Assembly: GCA_045531235.1 (NCBI GenBank)
Contig: JAZSDQ010000037.1
Location: 1 to 43,359 of the forward strand
DNA length: 43,359 bases
Direction: 5' to 3'
From: RGIG5579 sp045531235
Lineage (GTDB): Bacteria; Bacillota; Clostridia; Oscillospirales; SIG627
The translations under genes were made by a program, and so were the position numbers. Below the pieces are notes generated by a model that was not told the DNA's origin, made no database searches, and saw only the letters and a list, made by a program, of their open reading frames with translations. Position 1 is the first letter of the stretch; each line of letters begins with the position of its first letter. Shown one piece after another: positions 42,197 through 43,359 of this stretch.

Positions 42197-43222
42197 ATGA
42201 ATGCAGAAACCAAACAGAAAAAGGCTTGGTTTAAGAAGAACAAAGAATTCGACGTAGAATTCGAAGATCGTACCCCGTTTTGGGAACGAATGAAAACCAA
42301 GTACCTTACCTTCACCTTCGCTAAGACGGTTCTTTGGGCTATCTTCCGTTACGTCCTTCTTGTCGGTATCGCCTACGTTATCCTTTACCCCTTCATTGCA
42401 AAGATCTTCGGTTCTTTCATGAGCAAAGAAGACTTCCTCGATGTTACGGTAAAATTGATTCCTAAGTATCCCACCTTGGATACTTATCAGGCGATCATTA
42501 CGGAAAACCGTTATTTTGAAGCACTTTGGAACACCACCATCCTTTCCTTGCTCTGCGCGATTGTACAGATGGTTACCACAATGATCATCGGTTACGGCTT
42601 TGCAAAGTTCAAGTTCAAAGGTAATGGCATTCTGTTCCTCTGTGTAATCTTCACCATGGTAGTTCCTCATCAGGCACTTAGACTTGCACTGTATCAGAAA
42701 TTCAGATATTTCGATCTTTACGGCCTGATCAAACTGATTACCGGAACTCAGATCAACTTGATCAACACCTATTGGCCCTTGGCTCTCCTTTCCTTCGGCG
42801 GTCTTGCATTTAAGAACGGCCTTTACATCTTCTTGATGAGACAGTTCTTCCGCGGCGTGCCCGACGAATTGGAAGAAGCAGCTTACGTAGACGGCTCCGG
42901 TGTGTTCAAGACCTTTGTCAGAATCATCGTTCCTCTCTCTGTTCCCATGCTTATCACCGTATTCCTCTTTGCCTTCTCCTGGCAGTGGACGGATGACTTC
43001 TATACGCAGATGTTCTTTACCAGAACCAGTACCTATTTGATGCCTCATATCGTTTCCGTGCCCGTTTCCTTGGGTGCGAGCGGCTTCGAGGCAGCCGGTG
43101 TTTACAGCTCTGCCATCATTAATACCGCAGCGCTGATGATCATCACTCCTCTGGTTATTCTATATTGCTTCTGCCAGAAGTACCTGGTACAGGGTATCGA
43201 GCGAAGCGGTATCGTAGGTTAA
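42197..43222 (+). CDS. Sugar ABC transporter permease, MalG type (second pair)
   Basis: A 341-residue MalG-type permease with a long charged N-terminal tail (about 50 residues: KKAWFKKNKEFDVEFEDRTPFWERMK) before the first span (YVLLVGIAYVILYPFIAKIFG). The EAA loop reads EEAAYVDGSGVFKTFVRIIVP. The ATG at 42197 follows AAAGGAGG. A longer in-frame reading from 42092 overlaps the upstream permease and was rejected. It ends the operon. Confidence 0.92.
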   Translation: MNAETKQKKAWFKKNKEFDVEFEDRTPFWERMKTKYLTFTFAKTVLWAIFRYVLLVGIAYVILYPFIAKIFGSFMSKEDFLDVTVKLIPKYPTLDTYQAIITENRYFEALWNTTILSLLCAIVQMVTTMIIGYGFAKFKFKGNGILFLCVIFTMVVPHQALRLALYQKFRYFDLYGLIKLITGTQINLINTYWPLALLSFGGLAFKNGLYIFLMRQFFRGVPDELEEAAYVDGSGVFKTFVRIIVPLSVPMLITVFLFAFSWQWTDDFYTQMFFTRTSTYLMPHIVSVPVSLGASGFEAAGVYSSAIINTAALMIITPLVILYCFCQKYLVQGIERSGIVG

Positions 43223-43248
43223 TTCTTCACAGAATTATAAAAGCTATT

Positions 43249-43282
43249 ACGGCTCGGTTTTTTCACCCGCGCCGTTTTTTTT
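43249..43282 (+). terminator. Probable terminator after the sugar-uptake operon
   Basis: ACGGC (43249-43253) pairs with GCCGT (43271-43275) around an imperfect 17-base loop, followed by eight T residues. The stem is weak, but position and T-run fit an operon end. Confidence 0.55.
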
Positions 43283-43291
43283 AATCAACTC

Positions 43292-43345
43292 TTGACAAAA
43301 GAACTCTAACGTCTTAGAGTATAGGTGAACTCTAACGCATTAGAT
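43292..43345 (+). promoter_or_regulatory. Promoter with tandem inverted-repeat operators before the next gene
   Basis: TTGACA (43292-43297) and TAGAGT (43315-43320) at 17 bases form a moderate promoter. ACTCTAACGTCTTAGAGT (43303-43320) is a perfect inverted repeat with 7-base arms, filling the spacer and -10. A second, imperfect copy ACTCTAACGCATTAGAT spans 43329-43345. Operators in or just after a promoter spacer are typical of MerR- or MarR/TetR-type self-regulated genes. Confidence 0.7.
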
Positions 43346-43346
43346 C

Positions 43347-43359
43347 AAAGGAGAAAGTG
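43347..43359 (+). other. Ribosome site and possible GTG start of the next gene (cut by window)
   Basis: AAAGGAG (43347-43353) is followed by GTG at 43357-43359, the last three bases. Spacing of three is short, so the true start may be a codon beyond the window. A regulator gene is plausible from the operators. Confidence 0.35.

Overview
The window reads as chromosomal DNA of an anaerobic Bacillota (Clostridia-type) bacterium. Genes are tightly packed with ATGA-type overlaps, ribosome sites are strong AAAGGAG/GGAGG types, and promoters are sigma-A-like with 16-17 base spacers. Gene content also fits: a GTP-type PEP carboxykinase, a coenzyme-B12 glutamate mutase fermentation pathway, and a large carbohydrate ABC-uptake operon. 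No rRNA, tRNA, CRISPR array or transposase was seen.

Layout. (1) Bases 1-952, minus strand: N-terminal part of PEP carboxykinase, cut by the window edge. (2) Bases 1306-9569, plus strand, from one strong promoter: an M16-peptidase-like pair (YmfF/YmfH type), lgt, folD, three successive trigger-factor/FKBP-like lipoproteins, a cysteine-rich small protein and a 55-residue membrane protein. (3) Bases 9750-22897: a divergent metabolic island. Leftward lie citC, a P-loop/AlaX-like protein and citXG (activation and prosthetic-group genes). Rightward lie citD, citE, citF and a two-subunit class I hydratase, then a GntR regulator, then glmS, glmL, glmE and mal. Together these can encode glutamate -> methylaspartate -> mesaconate -> citramalate -> acetate + pyruvate, so the 'citrate lyase' and 'fumarase' are best read as citramalate lyase and mesaconase. 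A shared operator-like motif (core ATAGAACAAT) sits over the promoters of gntR and glmS, with weaker versions in the citC/citD gap.

(4) Bases 23106-29051: six phage-type virion genes (portal, scaffold-like, major capsid, head-completion-like, P22 gp10-like, coiled-coil with 54-base tandem repeats). They have their own terminators on both sides, but no terminase, integrase, replication, tail-fibre or lysis gene. This is the least expected part of the window. (5) Bases 29154-30612: rnhA and mnmA. (6) Bases 31069-43222: a seven-gene operon from one promoter. It encodes a 1055-residue solute-binding protein with two N-terminal jelly-roll-like modules, a MalF/MalG permease pair, an NHL-propeller/TPR/Yip1 membrane protein, a large secreted DUF5696-type protein and a second permease pair. 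No ATPase or recognisable glycosidase is encoded. (7) Bases 43292-43359: a promoter covered by an 18-base inverted repeat with a second imperfect copy, leading into a gene that begins at or just beyond the window edge.

All functions come from reading motifs and layout by eye. No alignment or database search was run.
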